A stretch of 19,912 bases of DNA. Source: Victivallales bacterium. GTDB lineage: Bacteria; Verrucomicrobiota; Lentisphaeria; Oligosphaerales; Oligosphaeraceae. Positions 6,739 through 14,301 of the stretch are shown piece after piece. Numbering within the stretch: position 1 is the first letter of the stretch; each line of letters begins with the position of its first letter. The notes below the pieces were generated by a model. That model was not told the origin of the DNA. It made no database searches and worked only from the letters and a program-made list of their open reading frames with translations. Made by a program: the position numbers and the translations under genes. The DNA lies in NCBI GenBank assembly GCA_900771165.1, contig CAAGMX010000304.1:1-19912 (forward strand), in the 5' to 3' direction.

Positions 6739-7086
6739 CTACTCGGCGGCAGGGGCTTCGGCGGCTTCGGGAGCGGGCTCCTCGGCGACCTTCACGGCCT
6801 TGGGAGCGGGCGCGGCGTTCTTCACAGGCTCGCGGCGGCTGGGGAAGGGCTTGCCGTTCTTCTGGCGGTTGAAGATGGCCTGCACCGTCTCGGAGGGCTG
6901 GGCACCCTTGGAGAGCCAATATTCCATGCGCTCCACATTGAGGGTTTCGCAGTCGTGCCGGGGATCATAGACACCAAGGTTCTCGATGAAGCGGCCATCC
7001 CGGGGGGAACGGCTATCGGCCACGACGACACGCCAGCAGGCGGCGCTGAGGGCACCAGTACGACGAAGACGAATCTTAACAGACAT
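6739..7086 (-). CDS. rpsP: 30S ribosomal protein S16
   Basis: A 115-residue S16, a 30S assembly protein. It starts MSVKIRLRRTG and carries the family core VVVADSRSPRDGRFIENLGVYDP at about 20-42 and the YWLSKGAQPSETVQAIF segment. The usual KKRPFYRIV stretch reads LSAACWRVV, and the last 25 residues are an Ala/Pro/Glu-rich tail. AAGGA lies 7 nt before the ATG at 7086, and the frame upstream of it is not S16-like. It is the first gene of the rpsP-khpA-trmD-rplS operon and has a promoter candidate at 7148-7175. Confidence 0.96.
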   Translation of the reverse strand: MSVKIRLRRTGALSAACWRVVVADSRSPRDGRFIENLGVYDPRHDCETLNVERMEYWLSKGAQPSETVQAIFNRQKNGKPFPSRREPVKNAAPAPKAVKVAEEPAPEAAEAPAAE

Positions 7087-7147
7087 TCTCTTTTCCTTAG
7101 GGGGATTTACGGTTACGACAAAAAAGGATAATGATGCGCAGTCCGAT

Positions 7148-7175
7148 ACTATAACGCCGTTTTTCCGTTCCGCAA
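7148..7175 (-). promoter_or_regulatory. Sigma-70-type promoter of the rpsP operon
   Basis: On the minus strand TTGCGG (7175-7170) and TATAGT (7153-7148) are separated by 16 nt, in an island clearly richer in A and T than its surroundings. The start codon of rpsP lies about 60 nt downstream, giving a leader of roughly 55 nt with a Shine-Dalgarno sequence and no obvious riboswitch fold. Confidence 0.65.
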
Positions 7176-7249
7176 TAGCCTCTTTCCCCCTTTCCGGGTT
7201 CCTGTCTTCGGGGGGGGGGAGGGGTTGTGCGGGGGCGTTTTCGCGTCGG

Positions 7250-8443
7250 CTACGGATGCCGGCCCAGGATGCTTTGGACGGCCAGGGAGGCCGTGGCAAA
7301 GGCGGCCTCCAGATTGTATCCGCCGGTCGGCCCATCCACATCCAGGCATTCTCCGGCGGCATAGAGGCCGGGATACCGGAGGCACTCCATGGTCCGGGGA
7401 TCGAATTCCTCCAGGGAAATTCCTCCCACCGTGACAATGGCCTCCTTCAGGGGGCGGATGGTGGCCTGGTCCAGGGGATAGGCCTTCAGGAGTTCCCAGG
7501 GGATTCGGCGGCAGCGGGCCAGGACGGAAGCCACAGGGCGGGGAAGCCCCAGGCCATTGAGCACCAACTCCTGGTTGTCGCCGTGGCGCTTCTGCAGCTG
7601 TTCCCGACGTGCCACCAGTTCCTCGGGGGTGTATTTAGGGAGGAGATCCAGGGTCGCCTCCCGGAGAGGAAGATTCTTCCGGGCCAGTTTCCGGGTCATG
7701 TCATAGACGGCACTGCCCCGGAGGATCCCCTGATGCACCAGCAGGTTTCCTTCCGTCTCCTCCACGCCCCGGGCCCGGGCCTTCACCCAGGGAAGCTCCA
7801 CCTCCTCCCGTCCCAAGTGCGCCAGCGGGTCTTCCTCGGGGAGACGCAAGGCGGCCAGGCCGGCCCTGGGGGCGGAAGAGGCCAGTCCCAGATCCTGGGC
7901 GAAGAGGAATCCGTCTCCCAGGGAGCCGGTCTGGGGATAGGAGCATCCTCCCAACGCCAGGAGAAGATGGCGGCATGTGAGGGTGACCTTGGGGGCATCC
8001 ACCTGGAATCCGCCCTCCGGCAGAGGGGTGATTCTCTGGGCGGCGCACTGGTAGAGGACGGGGACCTGATGGCGGCGGAGGAGATCCGTCAGCAGATGGA
8101 GGAGGTCGTCCCCCCGTTCACTGGCCGGATAGAAGCGTTCTCCCAGCCGTTTCACCGGCAGTCCCCGGCGTTCCAGGAAGCGTGCCACCTCGGTGGAGGG
8201 CAGGGCCCGGATGGCGGGGCGCAGGAAGGTGGCCACCGGCTCTCCGTAGGCCCGGAGGAGTTCCTCCGGGGTGCCTGCATGGCCGAAGTTGCAGCGGTTG
8301 TTGCCGCACATCAGCAGCTTCAGCCCCGGGCGGTGCCGCCGTTCCATGAGCACCAGGGGCAATCCCGCCTCCGCCGCCTGACAGGCCGCAAAGAGCCCGG
8401 CCGCCCCGGCCCCCAGGATAAGGAGATTGGTGGAAAAGCCCAT
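7250..8443 (-). CDS. HI0933/YhiN-family NAD(P)/FAD-dependent oxidoreductase
   Basis: A 397-residue flavoprotein of the HI0933 (YhiN, BaiN-like) family. The N-terminal dinucleotide-binding loop is GAGAAG at 11-16. The family signature LKLLMCGNNRCNFGH follows at about 41-55. LGGCSYPQTGSLGDGF is in the middle, and the C-terminal FAD-contact block is GLYAAGECLDVDGPTGGYN. The reaction of most members is unknown; some have been linked to bile-acid reduction or aminoacetone oxidation, so no substrate is assigned. The ATG at 8443 has GAGG 8 nt upstream. It is separated from the ferredoxin gene by a strong terminator, so it likely has its own promoter, which I could not pick out. No clear terminator follows before the rpsP promoter. 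Confidence 0.9.
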   Translation of the reverse strand: MGFSTNLLILGAGAAGLFAACQAAEAGLPLVLMERRHRPGLKLLMCGNNRCNFGHAGTPEELLRAYGEPVATFLRPAIRALPSTEVARFLERRGLPVKRLGERFYPASERGDDLLHLLTDLLRRHQVPVLYQCAAQRITPLPEGGFQVDAPKVTLTCRHLLLALGGCSYPQTGSLGDGFLFAQDLGLASSAPRAGLAALRLPEEDPLAHLGREEVELPWVKARARGVEETEGNLLVHQGILRGSAVYDMTRKLARKNLPLREATLDLLPKYTPEELVARREQLQKRHGDNQELVLNGLGLPRPVASVLARCRRIPWELLKAYPLDQATIRPLKEAIVTVGGISLEEFDPRTMECLRYPGLYAAGECLDVDGPTGGYNLEAAFATASLAVQSILGRHP

Positions 8444-8476
8444 GAAAACGCCTCAGATTCCGCAAAACCGCTTGGG

Positions 8477-8521
8477 AGGAAAAACAAGGAGGGCCGACGC
8501 CGGATTCACGGCAGTCGGCCC
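8477..8521 (-). terminator. Rho-independent terminator after the ferredoxin gene
   Basis: On the minus strand GGGCCGAC (8521-8514) pairs perfectly with GTCGGCCC (8498-8491). A second inner stem GCCG/CGGC closes a six-base TGAATC loop. The T-rich CTCCTTGTTTTTCC follows. It lies 85 nt beyond the ferredoxin stop; the sequence between holds two weaker inverted repeats. Confidence 0.85.
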
Positions 8522-8606
8522 AGGGATCCCGTCATGGGAAGAGGACGGGAACTCCTCCCCTTTCCGGAAGCCGCCGGAGCGTTCCCGAAAAGGAGGGACG
8601 TGGGAT

Positions 8607-8780
8607 TTAGTCCACAGTGATGGCCTCGGCAGGGCAGGCACCGGTGCAGGCGCCGCAGGAGACGCAGGCATCCGCGTCCACGGTGGCCTTGTCACCATCC
8701 AGTTTGATCGCGCCGACGGGGCAGGTACCCTCGCAGGCACCGCAACCGAGGCACTTATCGGCATCAACTTTAGCAGCCAT
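8607..8780 (-). CDS. 2[4Fe-4S] ferredoxin
   Basis: A 57-residue clostridial-type ferredoxin with two CxxCxxCxxxCP motifs: C10, C13, C16, C20 and C39, C42, C45, C49. Each cluster normally takes three cysteines from one motif and one from the other. It is a small acidic low-potential electron carrier in the cytoplasm, typical of anaerobic metabolism. The ATG at 8780 (MAAKVDADKC) has GGAG 9 nt upstream; a second ATG five codons earlier would remove that spacing and is less likely. The gene appears monocistronic, with a terminator behind it. Its redox partners cannot be told from context. Confidence 0.96.
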   Translation of the reverse strand: MAAKVDADKCLGCGACEGTCPVGAIKLDGDKATVDADACVSCGACTGACPAEAITVD

Positions 8781-8846
8781 TGTAGATTTCTCCAAAGATG
8801 GGTTCGTGTTGGCGTTTTTTTTTCGTGAGGCAGCAGTCCGGGAAGA

Positions 8847-8860
8847 GGGAGGCGCCTCCC
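8847..8860. repeat. Perfect 14-bp palindrome upstream of the ferredoxin gene
   Basis: GGGAGGCGCCTCCC, fully self-complementary, lies about 67 nt upstream of the ferredoxin start and about 120 nt beyond the aminotransferase stop. A run of nine A bases (minus strand) follows at 8823-8815. It could be an operator or part of a terminator for the aminotransferase transcript, but the stem has no loop and the T tract is missing on the minus strand. Confidence 0.35.
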
Positions 8861-8976
8861 GCCGGCCTTGGGAGCCAACGAGGGGGATTTCCCTCTTCCG
8901 GTTCCCTGAAGCTCACGAACTGGTATTCAGGGAAGTTCCTGCCCTGGGAAGCAGGACGGAAAGGGAATAAGATAAG

Positions 8977-10299
8977 TCAGGAACGGGATTTTTCCAGATC
9001 CTGGCAGGCCTGGTAGATGGTCTGGAAGAGAGGGGCGATCTGCTCCTGATTCAGACTGGAGAAGGCCACCCGGAGATTCTTTTCGCCGATGGCGATGGTT
9101 CCCGCCCCGTAGTGGTCCAGCAGATGCCGCCGGACCTTTTCCGCCGAGAGGCTCTGGAAGCAGAGGCACATGAAATATCCGCTGTTGAAGGGATAGGGGC
9201 GGAAGTAGGCGGCGTATTCGGGATGTTCCTCCAGGGTCTTCCGGGTTTCCAGATAGCGTTCCCGCATCACCTGGGCGCAATGTTCCCGCTGGAGATAGAA
9301 GGATTCGTTGCGGAGCGCCTTGTCCACCACCCGCTGGGAGAGGGCGGAGCAGTTGCTCACCAGAGCCCTGACCTCGCCGGCGGTCTTGGCCTCCAGGGCG
9401 GCGAAGAGGGGGCTGTCCTCGCTGTCTGCCCCGCCGATGGCGAAGGAGAGGAAGCCCACCCGGAGTCCCCAGACATAGCACTCCTTGGTGGCGGCATCCG
9501 CCTTGATGGCCAGGAGATTGGGGGAGCGGTGCGCCAGTTTGCCAAAGAGGGATTCCCGCATGGCGTCGGGGGCATAGAAGAGCCCGAAGTACGCGTCGTC
9601 CACCAGAGCCACAATGCGGACGCCCCGCTGGGCGGCCTCCAGGAGCACCTGGGCAATGGCCTCGCCCTCCGCCTCGCTGGGGGTATACCCCGTGGGATTG
9701 TTGGGGAAGTTGAGGATCACCACCCGCTTCTCCCCGGGCTTGGCCTCCTCCAGCAGCGCAGCCAGGCCCCGGACGCCCATGGCCTCTCTCTCAAAGAGGG
9801 GGAAGAAGCAGAGGTCCGCCTGGAGGCGGTCCTGGAAGTTCAGGAGATAGTTGTCCCAGTTCAGGTCAGGGAGCAGCACCTTGTCCCCGGGATCCACGAA
9901 GAGATCCCCCACCAGGGAGAGGGCGTGGGTGAGGCCGTTGGTGACCACCGGCAGGGAGAAGGGGACGCCCTCCAGGGAGGGATTGTCATGGAGAATCTTC
10001 TGCTTCCAGGCCTCCCGCAGGCTCTTCACGCCGTAGGAGGGCGCATACAGGAGGGCGTCGTTGGGGGAGAAGGCGGTGATGTTCTCCATGACGCAGGGGA
10101 GATTCATGGCCGTCTTCCCCTCCAGAGCGGTGCCGATGGTGGCGTTGAAACGCCCCGCCAAGGTCTTGGCCTCCGCCGACTGGCTCAAAATCCCCTTGCT
10201 GGGGAAGTAGATCCGCTTGCCCAGGGCAGACAACATCTCGTAGGCCACCGGATTCACAGAACAGATCTTCTCTTGCAGTTGGACGGCAAGCTCATTCAT
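8977..10299 (-). CDS. Class I/II PLP-dependent aminotransferase
   Basis: A 440-residue fold-type-I PLP enzyme. NFPNNPTGY at 197-205 and VDDAYFGLFY at 233-242 supply the residues that hold the pyridine ring. K272 in ATKECYVWGLRVGF is the likely Schiff-base lysine, with R280 in the usual GxRxG position. A C-terminal NLRVAFSSL near residue 417 contains the usual carboxylate-binding Arg. These enzymes transfer an amino group between an amino acid and a keto acid in the cytosol. The substrate is not evident and the neighbours give no pathway clue. The ATG at 10299 has GGGAG about 10 nt upstream. A weak hairpin without a T tract follows the stop at about 8930. Confidence 0.9.
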   Translation of the reverse strand: MNELAVQLQEKICSVNPVAYEMLSALGKRIYFPSKGILSQSAEAKTLAGRFNATIGTALEGKTAMNLPCVMENITAFSPNDALLYAPSYGVKSLREAWKQKILHDNPSLEGVPFSLPVVTNGLTHALSLVGDLFVDPGDKVLLPDLNWDNYLLNFQDRLQADLCFFPLFEREAMGVRGLAALLEEAKPGEKRVVILNFPNNPTGYTPSEAEGEAIAQVLLEAAQRGVRIVALVDDAYFGLFYAPDAMRESLFGKLAHRSPNLLAIKADAATKECYVWGLRVGFLSFAIGGADSEDSPLFAALEAKTAGEVRALVSNCSALSQRVVDKALRNESFYLQREHCAQVMRERYLETRKTLEEHPEYAAYFRPYPFNSGYFMCLCFQSLSAEKVRRHLLDHYGAGTIAIGEKNLRVAFSSLNQEQIAPLFQTIYQACQDLEKSRS

Positions 10300-10451
10300 G
10301 GCACTTCACACTCCCTGGCACAAAACGAGACTTTCCCGGACACCCGGAAAAGCCAAAGGCGAATCACTCTCTTCTCTCGCGGCCTCGCCCCCCCATGGCC
10401 AATGCCCGGAGGACGGGAAAAACCGAGGAAAAACGGAATAATCTAACCACG

Positions 10452-10473
10452 GAATCCGGATTTTTTCGGATTC
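10452..10473. repeat. 7-bp inverted repeat in the aminotransferase leader region
   Basis: GAATCCG and CGGATTC arms are separated by eight bases of A/T-rich sequence, within the expected promoter area of the aminotransferase gene. It may be an operator or a weak hairpin; there is no T tract directly after it on the minus strand. Confidence 0.35.
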
Positions 10474-10524
10474 GTCACAACTTTTCCAATCCTGTCCTGT
10501 TTCGCCCGCCCTTCCCTCCCCCGG

Positions 10525-10571
10525 AAAACAGAAACCCCTCCCGGAGGAAAGGATTCTTCCTCGGGGAGGGG
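10525..10571 (-). terminator. Rho-independent terminator after the symporter gene
   Basis: On the minus strand CCCCTCCC (10571-10564) pairs with GGGAGGGG (10542-10535). One mismatch follows, then GAGGAA pairs with TTCCTC around a seven-base loop. TTTCTGTTTT follows the stem. It lies about 67 nt beyond the symporter stop. Confidence 0.85.
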
Positions 10572-10637
10572 AGAGGATTTTCCCCCTGGGGACAGGCGGC
10601 GCCTGCCCGTCAGGGGTGGAGCGGCGGCGGGGACGGG

Positions 10638-13088
10638 CTATTTCTTGGCGGCCTCGTCCTGAGCCACCTCGGCCTTGTCCGCCAGAGAGACATTGCCCTC
10701 CACGCGGCCATCGTCCAGGGTGTTCACATGCTTCCGGTTTTCCAGGTCTCGGAAGAGCCGGAAGAGGTCCCGGACACCGCCGATGCTGAACCAGACTGTG
10801 GTGACGGCGGCGATGGCGAGAGGCACGGCGAAGTTCACCACCATGAAGTAGCGGCTCCACCACTGGATCGGCCAGGAAGAGAAGTGGTTCCAGATGGCGA
10901 CGCCCAGGAAGCACACCAGGAAGCTGAAGACGAAGCTATGGAAGAAGAGGGCACAGGCGATGATCTTGTCTCCCTTGGTGTACTCGGGGGTGATGCCCAC
11001 CACCTTCTTCAGAACGTTGCCCACAGACCACTTGAAGGGCACGGGGGCGGGCTCGCCCTCGGGGGCGTACTTGCCCCGGTGGAGCATCCGATCCATATTG
11101 AAGTCTTCCCGGCAGGTGATCAGGGAAACCACGATATAGAGGAGGATGGTGAAGACGTTGGCGAAGAAGAGGTATTCGATGGAGTTCACGGGGAAGCGGA
11201 GCTCGTTGATCTCCCAGTGGATCCAGTCGCCGAAGGGGGAGGAGAGTCCGCGGAGCAGGCTGTCCACGGAGGCCACCATGTCATGGTTCACCAGGAAGGG
11301 GTAGACCACATCCGCCCAGTAGCGACTGAGGAGGATGTAGCAGACGCTGCCCACGATGCCGGTGATCAGGGAGGTCCAGGCGGCGGTGGTGGTACCCTTC
11401 TTCCAGTAGAGTCCCAGGATCATGACGGCAGGGCAGCCGGCATTCCAGATGGCCACCGCCATCTGATTGAAGAGCTGGATGTAGTCCAGCTGGGACATAT
11501 ACTTGGAGCCGAAGAAGAAGAAGACGCCGATGCCGATGGCCACCAGGCGGATCATGCGGACGTGCTGCCTAGGGGAGAGTCCCTTGGGGAAGAAGGGGAG
11601 GATGCAGTCCTGGGCGATGGTGAGGGTGGCGGAGAAGATTCGGCTGTCATCCGTGGAGAGCATGGCCAGGAAGAGGAGGAGGCAGAATGCTCCGAAGAGT
11701 CCCTTGGGGAGCATGTTGCGCATGGTCACGGAGAGATTCAGCTGCTGGAAGAGAGTCCGGAACTGCTGGAAGGTGTCGTTGGCCTTTCCCTTGGCCTCCT
11801 CCACCTGGACTTTGGTCGCCTTCTCGGCGACTTCCCGCTGTTCCTGGGTCAAGGTTCCCTGGGCCTGTCTCTTCTCCAGATCCGCCTGGGCCTGGGCCTC
11901 GGTCTTGGTCACGGCATCCTCCACCAGGAACTGATGGATGTTCTCCAGGAAGCGGGTGTCCAGGTTGTCCTTCTGGGAGAGGGGGGTGTCCTGGCCGATT
12001 TCGTGGACCTGGGGCGGAATGGCGTCGATGGTCTTCTGGAGGCGCTCCCGGGTCTCCTGGTTCTCCTCTCCCTTCATCACATCCTCCGCCACCCGGGTGG
12101 CCAGCTGATGGCGCACGTCACTGGCGTTCTTGGCGAAGTCCTTGTGGTTCAGGAAGACGATGAGGCAGACGGCCACCAGCATGTAGAAGGTGTTGATGAG
12201 TCCCATGCGCCAGTTGGCAAGAATGGAGGCCATCTTCTGCTCGTGGGCGGATTTGGCGGCGGTGGAGGTGCCGGCCCCGATCCAGGTGCCCAGATGGACC
12301 ACGCAGTTGAAGCCGGCCACGATGACCATGGTGAAGACATTGAAGTCCCGCAGCTTACTGATGTCCATGGGGTTGATGAAGCTCTCCCCGGGCACGCGGT
12401 CGCAGACGGTGGGAATGATTTCCTTGCTCCAGGAGAATTTCAGGAGGATGAAGACGATGAAGCTGATGAGGAGGGGATAGAGGATCATGCCCTGGAGGGT
12501 GTCGGTGATCACCAGAGCCAGAGTTCCTCCCAGGCAGATCAGGGTAATGGCCAGGGTGAGGAAGAAGATCATCAGCAGATCGAAGGTGGGGATGGACAGT
12601 CCCAGGACATGGATGTACTGGGGCAGATTCAGCATCTGGATGAAGAAGCGGGCCGCGATGGAGGGCATGATCATGTTGGCCAGCATCTCCGCCAGGGAGC
12701 GCAGGGCGGCGGCGAAGATGCGGATCTTCCGGCTGTAGCGGATCTCCAGGAACTGCCCCACGCTCATGGCCCGGGTCTGGCGGAAGCGGTAGGTCACATA
12801 CCCCGAAAGGGAGATCACCAGACTCAGGGGGGCGATGATGCTTCCCCAGAAGTTCAGGGCGAAGCCCGTCTTGTACTTCATCTCGATGTAGGCCACCAGA
12901 CCGATGACGGACAGGGCGTTGGCCACATCCCCCATGTTCAGCACATATCGTCCGCACACTCGTCCGCAGGCCAGATAGTCGGAGATTCCCCGGATATACC
13001 TCCGGGAGTAGAAGCCCATGAAAATAACGAAGGTGACCGGGATCACAAGGATCAGCCAGTCCACAAGACTCATGTAGTTCTGGTTCAT
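10638..13088 (-). CDS. Sodium:solute symporter (SSS family) with large insert
   Basis: An 816-residue integral membrane protein of the SSS/SLC5 type, which couples sodium entry to uptake of sugars, acids or similar solutes. The N-terminal half has several membrane segments starting at about residue 9. ISDYLACGR near 35-43 and the TDTLQGM segment near 196-201 are usual family features. After the segment ending near 313 comes a polar, helical, coiled-coil-like insert to about 455. The family's PKGLFGAF and LSTDDSRIFSATLTIAQD then mark the next helix. Further membrane helices and a charged tail follow (to AAKK). Classical members are about 500-600 residues. The substrate is unknown. The start at 13088 (MNQNYMSLV) has no Shine-Dalgarno sequence; Met6 is an alternative. 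It follows lpxD by 109 nt but is not functionally related to it. Confidence 0.9.
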   Translation of the reverse strand: MNQNYMSLVDWLILVIPVTFVIFMGFYSRRYIRGISDYLACGRVCGRYVLNMGDVANALSVIGLVAYIEMKYKTGFALNFWGSIIAPLSLVISLSGYVTYRFRQTRAMSVGQFLEIRYSRKIRIFAAALRSLAEMLANMIMPSIAARFFIQMLNLPQYIHVLGLSIPTFDLLMIFFLTLAITLICLGGTLALVITDTLQGMILYPLLISFIVFILLKFSWSKEIIPTVCDRVPGESFINPMDISKLRDFNVFTMVIVAGFNCVVHLGTWIGAGTSTAAKSAHEQKMASILANWRMGLINTFYMLVAVCLIVFLNHKDFAKNASDVRHQLATRVAEDVMKGEENQETRERLQKTIDAIPPQVHEIGQDTPLSQKDNLDTRFLENIHQFLVEDAVTKTEAQAQADLEKRQAQGTLTQEQREVAEKATKVQVEEAKGKANDTFQQFRTLFQQLNLSVTMRNMLPKGLFGAFCLLLFLAMLSTDDSRIFSATLTIAQDCILPFFPKGLSPRQHVRMIRLVAIGIGVFFFFGSKYMSQLDYIQLFNQMAVAIWNAGCPAVMILGLYWKKGTTTAAWTSLITGIVGSVCYILLSRYWADVVYPFLVNHDMVASVDSLLRGLSSPFGDWIHWEINELRFPVNSIEYLFFANVFTILLYIVVSLITCREDFNMDRMLHRGKYAPEGEPAPVPFKWSVGNVLKKVVGITPEYTKGDKIIACALFFHSFVFSFLVCFLGVAIWNHFSSWPIQWWSRYFMVVNFAVPLAIAAVTTVWFSIGGVRDLFRLFRDLENRKHVNTLDDGRVEGNVSLADKAEVAQDEAAKK

Positions 13089-13197
13089 GACGGGGGGGAA
13101 GACGTTGCCTGGGGGCGGGAAAGAATGTCAGGGAGGGAGAAGAGGGAAGAGGAGTTCCCCTTCCCGGGGGAGGAGAAGAAAAGGGGTGGCGTTTGGG

Positions 13198-14241
13198 TTA
13201 GGAAAGGGGCGCCTGTGCCTCCAGCTTCTTGGTGAGGGCCTTCACCTGCTGGGCCAGGGTTTCCAGCTGCTTCATCAGCATCCGCTCCTTGGCGAAGGCC
13301 CGGCGGTCCACGGCGGGAGTGCCGATAACCACGGCGCCGGCTCCCGTGTCCTTGGAGACCCCGGCCTGGGCCATGGCGATGGTGCCATCCCCCAGACGGA
13401 GATGACCGGAGACCCCCACCTGGCCGGCGAGTATCACGCCGTTGCCCAGATGGGTGCTGCCCGCCACGCCGACCTGGGCGACCAGAATGCAGGAACGGCC
13501 GATTTCCACGTTGTGCCCCACCTGCACCAGGTTGTCGATCTTGGTGCCGGCCTGAATCCAGGTGCGGCCAAAACGGGCGCGGTCAATGGTGGAATTGGCT
13601 CCCACCTCCACGTCGTCATCCAGCTGCACAATCCCCACCTGGGGGATCTTCTCATGGCCGGCGGCGGTGGACTTGTAGCCGAAGCCGTCCGCCCCGATGA
13701 CCACGCCGGGATGCAGAATCACCCGGTTGCCCAGCAGGCAGCGCTCCCGCACCACAACATGGGGATAGAGAAGGCACTTCTCCCCCACCTGCACATCCCG
13801 CCCCAGATACACCTGGGGCAGCAGGACTGTGCCCGCCCCCACCGTCACACCGGACTCGATGACCACACCCGCCCCCACATGGCAGTCGGCGGGAATCTGG
13901 ACATCCGGAGCGATGACGGCAGAGGGATGAATCCCCGGGGCATATTCCACCGGAGGGGGCGTGAAGGCCAGGATCACCGCCGTGAAGGCGTTGGAGGGAT
14001 CGTCGCAGCGGACATAGGCCCGCCCTTCGGCCGGAAGCAGATCGTAGCTGCGGGGCACCAGCACTACGCCTGCGCGGGAGACAGGCACCTGATCCCGGTA
14101 TTTGTCGTTCCCCAGGAAGGAGACGTCACTTTCCGTGGATTCCACCAGGGAAGCCACCCCCTGAAGGGGACGGGGGCAGGCGCCAACCAGTTCGCCCTGC
14201 ACCAAAGAAGCGATTTCCTCCGCGCTTTTCTGAATCAGCAT
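13198..14241 (-). CDS. lpxD: UDP-3-O-acylglucosamine N-acyltransferase LpxD
   Basis: A 347-residue enzyme of lipid A synthesis that N-acylates UDP-3-O-acyl-glucosamine with an acyl-ACP donor. An N-terminal uridine-binding domain covers about 1-98. From about 100 a left-handed beta helix of hexapeptide repeats follows (IHPSAVIAPDVQIPADCHVG and onward). GADGFGY lies near 183-189, and the catalytic histidine corresponds to H243 in VGHNVEIG. A C-terminal helix (AFAKERMLMKQLETLAQQV) closes the trimer as in relatives. The ATG at 14241 has AGGA about 9 nt upstream. It follows skp by 60 nt, the same pairing as in E. coli. Its presence implies a lipopolysaccharide-type outer membrane. Confidence 0.95.
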   Translation of the reverse strand: MLIQKSAEEIASLVQGELVGACPRPLQGVASLVESTESDVSFLGNDKYRDQVPVSRAGVVLVPRSYDLLPAEGRAYVRCDDPSNAFTAVILAFTPPPVEYAPGIHPSAVIAPDVQIPADCHVGAGVVIESGVTVGAGTVLLPQVYLGRDVQVGEKCLLYPHVVVRERCLLGNRVILHPGVVIGADGFGYKSTAAGHEKIPQVGIVQLDDDVEVGANSTIDRARFGRTWIQAGTKIDNLVQVGHNVEIGRSCILVAQVGVAGSTHLGNGVILAGQVGVSGHLRLGDGTIAMAQAGVSKDTGAGAVVIGTPAVDRRAFAKERMLMKQLETLAQQVKALTKKLEAQAPLS

Positions 14242-14301
14242 GGTGTGTATCCTATGGGAAGAGGTGGGAATGGGAGAGAACGAGGGTTCCGGAGGGAGAT
14301 C

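Larger units (their letters stand above)
10300..10637 (-). other. 338-nt intergenic region between the symporter and aminotransferase genes
   Basis: No gene is supported here. It contains the symporter terminator (10525-10571), an additional GC hairpin near 10587-10607 (GGCAGGC/GCCTGTC on the minus strand), and a separate inverted repeat at 10452-10473. A promoter for the aminotransferase is expected in the AT-richer part around 10440-10490, but I could not identify a convincing -35/-10 pair. Confidence 0.6.

Noticed and set aside
7087..7147. Riboswitch or ribosomal-protein autoregulatory leader before rpsP
   Set aside because: The leader is only about 55 nt and shows no clear stem beyond short A/T pairings.
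8444..8606. Repeat array or CRISPR-like structure in the ferredoxin-flavoprotein gap
   Set aside because: The symmetrical elements are single hairpins of different sequence; there is no regular repeat-spacer pattern here or anywhere in the window.
6986..8620. Plus-strand open frame of 544 codons opposite the flavoprotein and rpsP start
   Set aside because: Antisense shadow spanning the rpsP promoter, a terminator and parts of two genes; no family features.
9112..10446. Plus-strand open frame of 444 codons opposite the aminotransferase
   Set aside because: Antisense shadow; the minus frame has intact PLP motifs.
10395..13235. Plus-strand open frame of 946 codons opposite the symporter
   Set aside because: It mirrors the symporter gene, is rich in His, Gly, Asp, Glu and Val with no domain or membrane logic, and is explained by third-position GC bias keeping the antisense frame open.
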